From: Eretmocerus hayati
Taxonomy: Eukaryota; Arthropoda; Insecta; Hymenoptera; Aphelinidae
Reading direction: 5' to 3'
DNA length: 64,000 bases
Assembly: GCA_029851415.1 (NCBI GenBank)
Contig: CM056742.1
Coordinates: forward strand, 75,196,748-75,260,747
In this document: positions 55,901 through 64,000 of the stretch, one piece after another
Numbering within the stretch: the first letter of the stretch is position 1
Layout of the letters: each line of letters begins with the position of its first letter
The notes under the pieces: model-generated
What the model saw: only the letters and a program-made list of their open reading frames with translations
What the model was told of the DNA's origin: nothing
The model's database searches: none
Translations under genes and position numbers: made by a program

Positions 55901-58390
55901 CATGCACATCAGCAATGATCAGTCAAAATCAATCAACGTGAGAATTCTCTTTCAGAGGCTATCAATAATTTTCAAAGGTGATGCAGAAAAAACCAAGGAA
56001 GCCCTAAGGTACGAACTATCTCCTTTCCCATTATGCTTGTTCGATGAACATGGCTTGATGCGGAAAAACACAAAATCAGATCTGTACAAACTTTGTATAA
56101 CCCATCTGAGTTCACCAGAGTTTCTATCGAGTCTCCGATATGTCATTGATGGTGGATGGCTTCTACATCAAATCGTGTGGCCGCACGGCAAGACTTACTG
56201 TGAAGTTATGCAAATATATGCAAACTATATCCGCAAACGTTTTGGCAACAATGCAATAGTTGTATTTGATGGCTACAATAGTGAAATGATAGGTATAAAA
56301 TCTTACGAACGATACCGCCGGGGTGAAAAAACTATGGCTGCTGATGTTGAGGTTAATGAAAAAAATATGATCACGATGAATAGGGAGAAATTTCTTTCCA
56401 ATGTCGCCAATAAATATCAATTCATTGAATTACTATCACGATATCTGTCTAGAAATCACATCTCAAGCAAAATTGCAAGCGAGGATGCAGACACATTGAT
56501 AGTGAAAACAGCCGTAGAGCTCAACAATTCAACTCAAGATACAATTGCTGTAGTGGGCAACGATATCGATCTACTGATTCTTCTGATCGATCAATGTGCT
56601 GTCAGCGATAGTATCTATTTTCATAAAATAGTCAAGCAGGCCAAAGGAACTACTCTTTTCAACACGAAAAATCATCAGTACATGAAAAAATTCATCCTTT
56701 TTGCTCACGCTTTCTCAGGATGTGATTCGACTAGTGCCATGTTCAACAAAGGTAAAAAAAATGTCATATCTATACTCCAAAAAAATGAAGATCTCCAAGA
56801 ATCAATCCGGTGCTTCTACGAAGAGGGTAAGACCATTGAGGAACTGTGTTCTGTGGCTCGGGTGCTGATAGCTCACCTCTACAGTTTCAAAGAAAAGAAC
56901 CTTTCAATTCATGAAATGAGGTATAGGACCTATCTGCAACTTGAAGACACTGTTGACAGGGATAAGTGTTTGAAGATGCTGCCACCAATAGAATCGGCTT
57001 TGCAAGAACACGTTAAACGTGTTTACTATCAAATGCAAACATGGTTAGGGAAGAGTCCGGATGCACAGCTTTGGGGCTGGAAAAGAACACAAACAATGAT
57101 GTTTCCCACCATGACCACACAACCGCCCGCACCCATGGAACTTTTGAACACGGTAAGATCAGAATAAGAAATAAACGATAATATTCATATTCATTTGTGT
57201 TTGAGACAGTGGTAAGCGAAATTCTGACCGGGTTCGCTACAGTCTGGATAAGTCACTCCAGTAGCATTTTGACAATGGCAGGCAGTCATTTCCAGCAAGT
57301 GTGAACTTTTCCACTTTTCCCTCGATCTGTACTACGTAGTTTTAGATGATGACATGCTGATTCAGTTACACCAGGGAGTTCCATTCCAAAAAAATCACCA
57401 ATCCAAACGATAATCCTTATTACTGAAAAACTCTTTTTTTATAATTCCGATTTTACATTTTAAAACTTTCTGATTCGATGAGCTTTCGAAACAACTCGAG
57501 CTTAAGATGTGTCACTTACTGATGACTCTTTATCAATCAGAACAATTGAGTACAAACTGAGCCGAGATGGACTTTTGCTTGTGGAACTATAGAATCAATG
57601 ACGAGAAAATCTCATCCAATAACGAGGCCTCCTCGGACACTGTGAACAAGATTTGGTTGTGAATCGATCATAACCAACAGCCAATTTTCGATCTCAAAAT
57701 ACTCTCGTTAATTTTTTCCATAAACGGTTCTTGTACCGAGTTTCAATATAAGCTTCTCAAATGTAGTTGAAAATGATTCCCATACAACTGACCTCTGAAA
57801 ACTGATTGCTGAATCAATTATGTCATTCATGAAATAATTATTCTTTGGACTTTGAACGCGAGTAACTTATGACAATTTGATTGACTTGGCAATTGTATTT
57901 CCAAAATGAGAATGAAATTATCATCGCATAATACAGCCGAGATATTTTTCCATGAATATCGCGCGAGAGATGTGACACAAACAAAATTATGAAGTAATTC
58001 TCGAAAACTCGTTAATTAGTCATGGAAATTATTTATTTTGCACTGACTGAAATCTAGGGGTCCTTGCATCAATTCATGAAAAGTCAAAAATCTTCGGTCA
58101 AATAACAATGTCATGCTCGTTATCAATCAAACCTCATCGTTGATTTACAGATATCATGTGGATGTCAAGGAAATTGTGATACGACAAGATGCAGTTGCAA
58201 GAAAGCTGGTCTTCCCTGCACTCGCTTGTGCAAATATTGTAATGGTGAATCATGCAAAAATGTTCGGCATGAAGACAAAAATTCAGAGGAATACATGATT
58301 GAGAATGATAATGAGATTTACGAAGATTCAGAGGAAACACCGGGTAACTGTCACGATGAAGAAACCCGGTCCAGTGATGGAGATGATTGA
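52959..58390 (+). CDS. Academ-like transposase with XPG nuclease and Cys finger (spliced)
   Basis: Coding exons 52959-57152 (1398 codons) and 58151-58390 (79 codons plus stop), joined in phase 0 by a GT-AG intron. The N-terminus has two Cys/His clusters (CSICDKDL with HESCRKKY; CVLCGRDL with CDRIF further on). The transposase core follows with FDNTGHN and TLDGFLTFHCLGG (Asp at about residue 435), TMDQPLHWKF (Asp 600), LGGFHLLMSFEGAS, HAAGHFAYAKSA and DMIIEQTLNR, which includes acidic residues suited to a DDE/D triad. Residues about 1060-1270 form an XPG/FEN-like nuclease: VIDGGWLL (Asp 1064), VVFDGY (Asp 1104), SEDADTL, VVGNDIDLL and SGCDST (Asp 1256). Exon 2 supplies nine Cys (CGCQGNC, CSC, then C.LC.YC). 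ATG 52959 was chosen because the longer upstream frame crosses an acceptor site. No stop or frameshift was seen. The superfamily is inferred from domain content. Confidence 0.8.
57153..58150 (+). other. Intron of the Academ-like transposase gene
   Basis: Begins GTAAGATC after codon ACG and ends TGATTTACAG before ATA TCA TGT. The retained reading would stop four codons into the intron, losing the Cys finger. Confidence 0.75.
58151..58390 (+). CDS. 3' exon of transposase: Cys-rich finger and acidic tail
   Basis: Cys spacing C-x-C-x3-C-x4-C-x-C-x6-C-x3-C-x2-C-x4-C resembles a CXC (tesmin-like) or Cys8 finger, followed by an acidic tail (EDSEETPGNCHDEETRSSDG). It likely binds DNA or a partner protein for the transposase. 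It is part of the CDS 52959-58390 and was found by translating the frame that continues from the donor in phase 0. Confidence 0.75.
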   Translation: MSCGCQGNCDTTRCSCKKAGLPCTRLCKYCNGESCKNVRHEDKNSEEYMIENDNEIYEDSEETPGNCHDEETRSSDGDD

Positions 58391-60073
58391 AATAATGTCT
58401 AAGTGTTTTTGTTGATTACATCACAAGAAAATGGCAGTTTTATTGTGCTACTATGCCATAAGTGCCTTACAGATGAGCTTAACTAGTCAAGAATAATGTG
58501 ATATAATCTCATCAAGAGTTATTTGAATGTTTTATGTGTCGAGTGTGTAAGTCACACACGTATTTTCAAGCTCGAGGTATTTCACACTAGTCCTTAGAAA
58601 TCTGAGATCACAACTCATGAAACTGAATTTGCTATATTATTAATGACACTTTGTTCAGTTACATTCAATACTCAAACTCCTACAGTTTTTAATACAACTT
58701 GACCCACAAAACGGTGCCTGCAGTACCATAATGTGATGATCCGAAAAATGTGCATCAGAAAAATGATTCCTCCTTTGCGAATGAGAATTGTTGACTCTGG
58801 TTACAAAGATTGTTGTACTGTAGATAGAAATACCTACCGGTAATCAAAAGTTTAAGTGCAGAGAACGAGAGCTTTTTGATCATTCTGGATAGAAATTTTC
58901 CCAGTTATTGACAAATAGACGACTAGTGATGTAGTACAGAGAACTTGGATATAGCCTGACGTATGTCACTAAGACTGACTATTATCCCACTTGCGAAAGG
59001 TATTATCAGTATTAAGAAATGTATATATTCAAATTTTATAAATTTGCAATTTGTTGTTGAATTTAGATGTATGCAATTGTAATAATGAGAGTTGATGCTC
59101 GTTGTGCATGCAATATTTCATATCTGTTACCTTCTGCCTTACTCATTGAGTTGTGAAATCATATTTTGACAGAGACTGTGAGTTGGGTCAGCTCTCTCAC
59201 GTATGTCTGTTGGTGATTATCCCCAAACAGCTCTTCGATTGTATCTTTAAGAGATTAAGATTAACAAAGTTCTCAGTAGATGGATACAGCGATACAAAGG
59301 TCAAGAACAGAGACCTAGTCTCATTCCAGTACCAATAGAATTCATGTGCATCATGCGTCTACTCAGAAGATTGTTGTTACTTGTTTTAATAAAGTTATTT
59401 CATATTTCTGTGTCCTGCGTACTCAATCATCTACATCCGAACTGAATACTCTATAATGAATCTTGAGCTGCTTTACTTCAACTAAGTGCAACTGGGAAGG
59501 GGAACTTGACATGGGTTATTGAAAATCTAGCGATATCATCCATCATTCATTTTCAACTTCAGCTCAATGTCGCATCACATTATATTACATTGACTATTAG
59601 AATAGAACACTTGAACGCTCCATCTAGAACCCTACAAAAACGCATGCTAGTCAGTGTATAGTATTCCCACTTACAATAAGTAGATAAATACCAGCATGGT
59701 ACTTATGATTGAATGTTCTAGATAGTGAGTTGATGGAGCAATCATTCGTCATTCAATATCATAACGGAATCACACATGACTAAACCCAAAATTTGTTTCA
59801 ATCTTGCAACTCATTAAGACATATCACACATGAAACTCTCCTTTAAATAGCCTCTTCTCTCACATTGATCTCCATCTGCTGCGCTGCTGCTGATCATCAA
59901 TAAAATCTGGATCATCAATTCTGTAGTATCTCTTCTTTACAAGTAATGAGTCCAAATTTTTTCGTTTGTGAAGCGAGATTTAGCTGAGCCGCCAGCCGAC
60001 TTCACCATTCTAAAGAATAGCAGAGAGCAGAGCAGGAAATCCGACGTGGAAGGATGTCGCGGGAGGGGCGAGG
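58391..60073. other. Academ-like element, 3' non-coding part
   Basis: AT-rich, with no gene. AATAAA occurs at 59388-59393 on the plus strand, about 1 kb after the stop, and may serve the transposase transcript. Confidence 0.4.
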
Positions 60074-60441
60074 ACGGAGGGAGGGCGCCGGGCCCTGCCT
60101 TATCGGTCGTGACGTCACGCGTCAGCTGCTTCGGGGTTTTCGCACGGAATTTTTCTTCTCATTTTCGTGTGATTTTCTCCTAGAAACAAGTTATAGCAAT
60201 GTCACGCTAGTCCCACGTAAAAAATTCCGCTCTTTCAGATGCACTAATTAGTTTTTCTCTAGCTATTACCGTTCCGGAGCATTTGGCCGGGAAAGTTTTT
60301 CCTTGCGATTTTCACCATGACCCCGGCTTTTCCGAGGGCTGCAAATTTGTCAGATGCATGTAGAGCATACGAAAAAACATATATAAAAAATGCAGCGAGG
60401 CAGCTTTCAAAAGCTATTTCAAGCCTACATTGACTGGCCTA
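60074..60441. repeat. Right terminal inverted repeat, Academ-like
   Basis: Reverse complement of 41921-42287, ending GACTGGCCTA, followed by the ATCT duplication at 60442-60445. Includes TGACGTCA at 60110-60117. Confidence 0.88.
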
Positions 60442-60445
60442 ATCT

Positions 60446-61888
60446 TGAGAGTTGCTATCTACGAAGTATCAGACATATACGTCGACTTCTGTCACTATTA
60501 CACTTTTTGAGGCCGGAAGTCGGAAGTTTCTGGGATTTCCCCGTAATCAATCTCCATAGTGAGAGTCAGGATGAGGAAAATGGACGTACTCGTGATCAAT
60601 CTCGCAGCATGTTAGGATCTACCACTACTCCCTGTGACTGGGTCTCCTGACGGGATAAAAATTCCCTATCATGTGCACCGATCACCAAATCCTCTGTCGG
60701 AATACTATTAGACATGTCAGCGGAAAACTCCAGCCTTTAACAATGTTGCTCTCCGAGTGATTCCACTTCGAAGGTTATCTAGCTCATATCAATAGAGCTT
60801 CATAAAATACCCCACCCTGAAGAATCTGTTCTCCACTTCAGGTTCCGCAGATTCTATATCTGGCTCTGGATCAAGGATGAGCATGGAAATCGCAGTCATA
60901 GTTCAACTGATGGTTCTTCAGGCAATAAACACAGTTATCGGGTGCGAGTGAACTCATGGAAATGGAATAAGTCTATAGCCTTGAAAATACCAGGATCTCC
61001 AATAAGAACGTGAATATTGCTGTCGGGAATTAACAATAAAATGATTGAGCATTGAAAACGAATTGATAATAAGACGAGATCACCGAAATTTTTCTGCATG
61101 ATAAATATCGATGAATCAATGTATTTTCCATGATTCTTCCCATAGATGGAAAGCGGTGAGCTTTCCAACGTTCAATTGTATTCCACGGTGATAGCCCGGA
61201 GGCCGAGCAGGGTTCCGTAGTATTTGGAATGTAACCGAACAAAAAATTGTTATTCCCATGTATTTTGACCCCCTAAATCCGTTCCCGCGCCCCTGAATCC
61301 GCGCCTCACCCTGCCCCATGACGGTTCACCGGGAACAGCCCCGCGAACCATGCAACACCCGTGCGTGGTTCGCTGTCAGTCGCAAGTGCACCGTCATTGC
61401 TACGGCATGACACCTGGACGGAGGAATGAAGGTTTCTGGGTAGAGGAGAGGATGGGATTGTGGACTGGATTCTTCAGAAATATTTACTATAAATGGATGT
61501 GATGTGATGTGAGAATTCTCATTAATTTTCCGTTTGAGAGTGAGAAGAAATCATGTAATTTAGGCAATCAACAGAATGAGTCTACCGAAACTGCCAGATT
61601 CTTGAATAAGAGTGGCCAACACTACTTTCTTTGCAAATTGTTTGATCGTCAATATATTCATGTGTTGGATGTACTGCCAATTTGAAAACGCCATATGGAA
61701 TCAGCGATGAGAGTCTGGTTGAGTGCTAACAAATCACTTTTGGAACTCTAGAGTTCGGTTTGCACGGGTCCTCATTTATTGAATTTCAGTCAGCATTACT
61801 GGTGATTTAGTAAGATAATTCATTGAAATATCTAAGTGTTTCACTAGCAAATCCATGGGCACCGATGGCAGACAGAGACGCTTACTGA
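60446..61888. other. Host flank, nothing recognised
   Basis: No gene is supported. Continuing host sequence to the left of the insertions is the 44 bp at 41873-41916 and then DNA before 26510. Confidence 0.3.
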
Positions 61889-62100
61889 AACTTCAGTATA
61901 CGCAATCTGCCGGAACCTTTGAAGCACCAAAATTTCAGTAAATTGACTCACTATCTCACCAGTGGAGCTCGTTGAAACTCCAGTGACGAGAACTTGTCCG
62001 GCCCCCAAGCTCACAGCAGTTTCAGTCCTCTCACTGACGACTTGAGTGTATATTGATTGTAATTCCAGTGTATCTACACTGAAGATATCAGTCAAATTTG
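61889..62100 (-). CDS. Candidate host exon
   Basis: A minus-strand frame with coding-like content (TLELQSIYTQVVSERTETAV, GAGQVLVTGVSTSSTGEI) bounded by an acceptor-like TTCAATGTATTCCAG (ends about 62101) and a donor-like TCAGTAAGC (about 61890). The open stretch fits the two sites. No family recognised and no neighbouring exon was found. Confidence 0.35.
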
Positions 62101-62679
62101 ATCTGGAATACATTGAAGTTTAGTAACACCACACTAGATTGACACTGAGAGAGTAGTGATCGATTCACTGGCTGCATCGATTTATTTAACAGTTACAATC
62201 AGCTACCCCGTGGCTGTTCAAACATGATCAACACACGAATAATAACAGTTTCAGCGGAATCATTAGTATTGCGCAAAACCTGTTCGGAAATCCAGCCAAT
62301 GCACAGTCTTATCAATGAGTAAAAAAGTTACATCAATTTTGTTCTAATTAGAATACTTCTCATGAATCTACCTCTATGATCATTGCGAGAGTCCCATGCT
62401 GGTGCCATGAAACCGAAGTCATTACCGATGCACCGTAATCGGGCCAGAAATTTCGTTCATCAATTTCGTTGGGGATGACGATATTATGGTATTAATAACC
62501 AGAAAACTATTTCGCCTAATAAATTTCTCCGCCAAGTGATTTTCTCCTGTCTTCAGTGGCAAGTCCATTCGGAAAATTTGATAAGATCGATGAAAGATCA
62601 GTTGTTTTCTCTATAAATTAGTGGGTGTTCAGTTTTGTTTGATTTATATTCAGTCGCTTCTTGGTTTTGAATTTTGGCG
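62101..62679. other. Unassigned AT-rich DNA
   Basis: Nothing recognised. Confidence 0.3.
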
Positions 62680-63230
62680 CGCCAGCGCCTCACGTTGGGC
62701 AGACTTCCGCGCATGCGCCGTATGGTCGGGCAGCCCTCCGCTGCTCTGATCGCCAGTTCTCGTCGATCGCTCGTCCGCTACACCTCGCTCCTTGTGAAGC
62801 CAAATGCACGGAGCAATAAATTACTTTTTTTGATCACTTAAAAATGTGTGTTGTGCCTCAAATATAATTACCACCGATTCCCGGTTCAAATATTATGGTC
62901 CTTCGTGAGTCGGATCGGTGAATCGCGGGTGGAATACAGTGGATGCAAGTGGATTATCACTTGCGCCGAGGCGACCGCATGGTGACAGTGTGGTGATGTG
63001 AGCGGATGACACCATCTCATTCAGCCTGCAGCTACTCATCGGATCGTGCAGCCCTGAGAACGAGCGAAGAGCCACGCGCGGCAACGAGGCGCGAGGCCAG
63101 GGCTATCCTAGTGATGCTCCGGGACTACGGGCAGCCTGATCGCCGCCACGGAGGCACAAGCCCACGCAGCTGAAAGAGAGGACGAGGACGATCCAGGAAC
63201 TTGTTCCTGGGCAACGTGGGATCACCGCAG
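62680..63230. mobile_element. Possible LTR-retrotransposon leader remnant
   Basis: A GC-rich block with an AATAAA near 62815, followed at about 62896 by ATGGTCCTTCGTGAGTCGGAT, close to a leader motif (TGGTCCTTCGAGCCGGAT) seen just inside the 5' LTR of BEL/Pao-type elements in insects. No gag or pol coding sequence follows, and LTR borders and a primer-binding site could not be set. The call rests on one short motif. Confidence 0.25.
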
Positions 63231-63439
63231 CTCCATTCACGGCTAAGAATATTCATCTTTATTATGATATTCTCATTCCGTAGAGTTGATGTGCTACTAG
63301 TTGAATATTATTTTCGGCTGAAAAATCACGCTTTCCTCGCAAGAAATTCTGCTTCCTTGGCGCGACAATTGTCATTGTGAGCATCACCTCACGAATTGCG
63401 TGATTTCGGTTGAAAATTGGATTGAATTGAAAATTTTTT

Positions 63440-63810
63440 TGGAGCACATTCTTAAAGATGGCAGACATTCTAGATTGCCCCAGGCGTGTGCCACAGTTTG
63501 ATGGGAGTGCTACCCACGGCTGAGTCAGCGTCCGCACCGCACGTTTTGCACGTGATTCGAAGGGCTAGAGTTTTGACGCAGCGTCATCGTCCGTCATTCT
63601 CGTCGTGCCCCAGGTGCATATCGGGGAGCCGGCTCGTCGGCATTGGAGGCCTCGGCACCCGCCACGCACGATTTTGGAGTCCGGCTCGCGTGCATAGACG
63701 GCCATCTTGACCAAGCGGAGACAACGAGAGCAACGGCATCGTTGTCAGTAGAGCTGTAGCGGCCATTTTTCTCCGAGCTTCGGGAGCATCGCCATTTCTG
63801 TCATCGCTTC
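63440..63810. promoter_or_regulatory. Promoter-like GC-rich stretch with repeated GCCAT/ATGGC
   Basis: AAGATGGCAG (about 63456), GGCCATCTTG (about 63700) and GCGGCCATTTTT (about 63759) are Pho/YY1-type cores in a GC-rich, CpG-containing stretch unlike the AT-rich surroundings. This is a common look for a housekeeping promoter. No transcript or downstream exon could be placed within the window. Confidence 0.3.
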
Positions 63811-64000
63811 GATCACATGAGTACCCCTTATTCTTCCTTCATGATACTAAATATGTATTTGGACATGGATTTGGGGAAATTACTCAGTCTTTTGTAAATA
63901 TTGGGGACTTTCCGTCCATCCTCAAGTGGTCAACGGGAAAATTATCATATGAGAGGTCATTTCAACGGAGTTGCTTAGCATCGGGTTCTGAATTTCACAA

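Larger units (their letters stand above)
41921..60441 (+). mobile_element. Academ-like DNA transposon, 18.5 kb
   Basis: Inverted ends of about 367 bp (41921-42287 and 60074-60441, tips TAGGCCAGTC and GACTGGCCTA) with a 4-bp ATCT duplication, the short duplication known for Academ. One plus-strand gene encodes a transposase with an XPG/FEN-like nuclease and a Cys-rich finger, the combination described for XPG-bearing Academ elements. A 7.9 kb element is nested at 43104-50984; without it the transposon would be about 10.6 kb. It starts only 57 bp after the end of the MULE-like element. Confidence 0.8.

Noticed and set aside
1..64000. tRNA, rRNA and other structured RNA genes
   Set aside because: No cloverleaf with proper A and B boxes and no rRNA-like stretch was recognised on either strand by eye.

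Overview
The window reads as nuclear DNA of an arthropod, most likely an insect. It is intron-bearing and AT-rich, with GT-AG splice signals, non-LTR retrotransposons, large cut-and-paste elements, microsatellites and an endogenous Polinton/adintovirus. No bacterial features were seen, and nothing fixes the species. It is almost entirely accessory DNA; the only recognisable host gene is a decayed mcm4 copy.

Layout. 0-11 kb: AT-rich DNA with several foldback or long inverted-repeat elements (40-325, 3034-3540, about 5.44-7.44 kb, 8.75-9.37 kb), a tandem duplication (9.96-10.86 kb), a non-LTR 3' stub and a few small unplaced ORFs. 11.5-13.0 kb: an intron-retaining mcm4 pseudogene on the minus strand. 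13.8-24.2 kb: a Polinton/adintovirus-like provirus on the plus strand, in the order PolB, packaging ATPase, two conserved small genes, DDE integrase with chromodomain, minor capsid, basic virion protein, major capsid, a conserved unknown gene and an adenain-like protease. PolB, ATPase, integrase and the unknown gene carry stops or frameshifts. The capsid genes and the protease are open.

26,519-41,863: a 15.3 kb DNA transposon with 505-bp inverted ends and a 9-bp target duplication. It holds a decayed MULE-like transposase and a Ulp1-like protease gene, and two non-LTR elements lie inside it. 41,921-60,441: only 57 bp further on, an 18.5 kb Academ-like element with inverted ends of about 367 bp and a 4-bp ATCT duplication. 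Its single transposase gene looks intact in two coding exons: zinc-binding N-terminus, transposase core, XPG/FEN-like nuclease, then a Cys-rich finger on a separate 3' exon joined in phase 0. Inside it, 43,104-50,984 is a nested 7.9 kb non-autonomous element with an 8-bp duplication. That element is a giant palindrome of ~516-bp repeats, each a trimer of ~172-bp monomers. Its outer ends resemble the ends of the MULE-like element next door, and the MULE ends also repeat with a period of exactly 516 bp. 60.4-64 kb: mostly unassigned DNA, with one candidate host exon, a possible LTR-element leader and a GC-rich promoter-like stretch.

How the parts relate. The Polinton genes form a replication, packaging and capsid set that can no longer work as a virus. 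The MULE-like element could once have mobilised the nested palindromic element in trans. The Academ gene is the only one here that looks able to make a full-length transposase. Three 5'-truncated non-LTR copies all abut CT-rich simple repeats on their sense 5' side, which suggests a shared integration or truncation mechanism.
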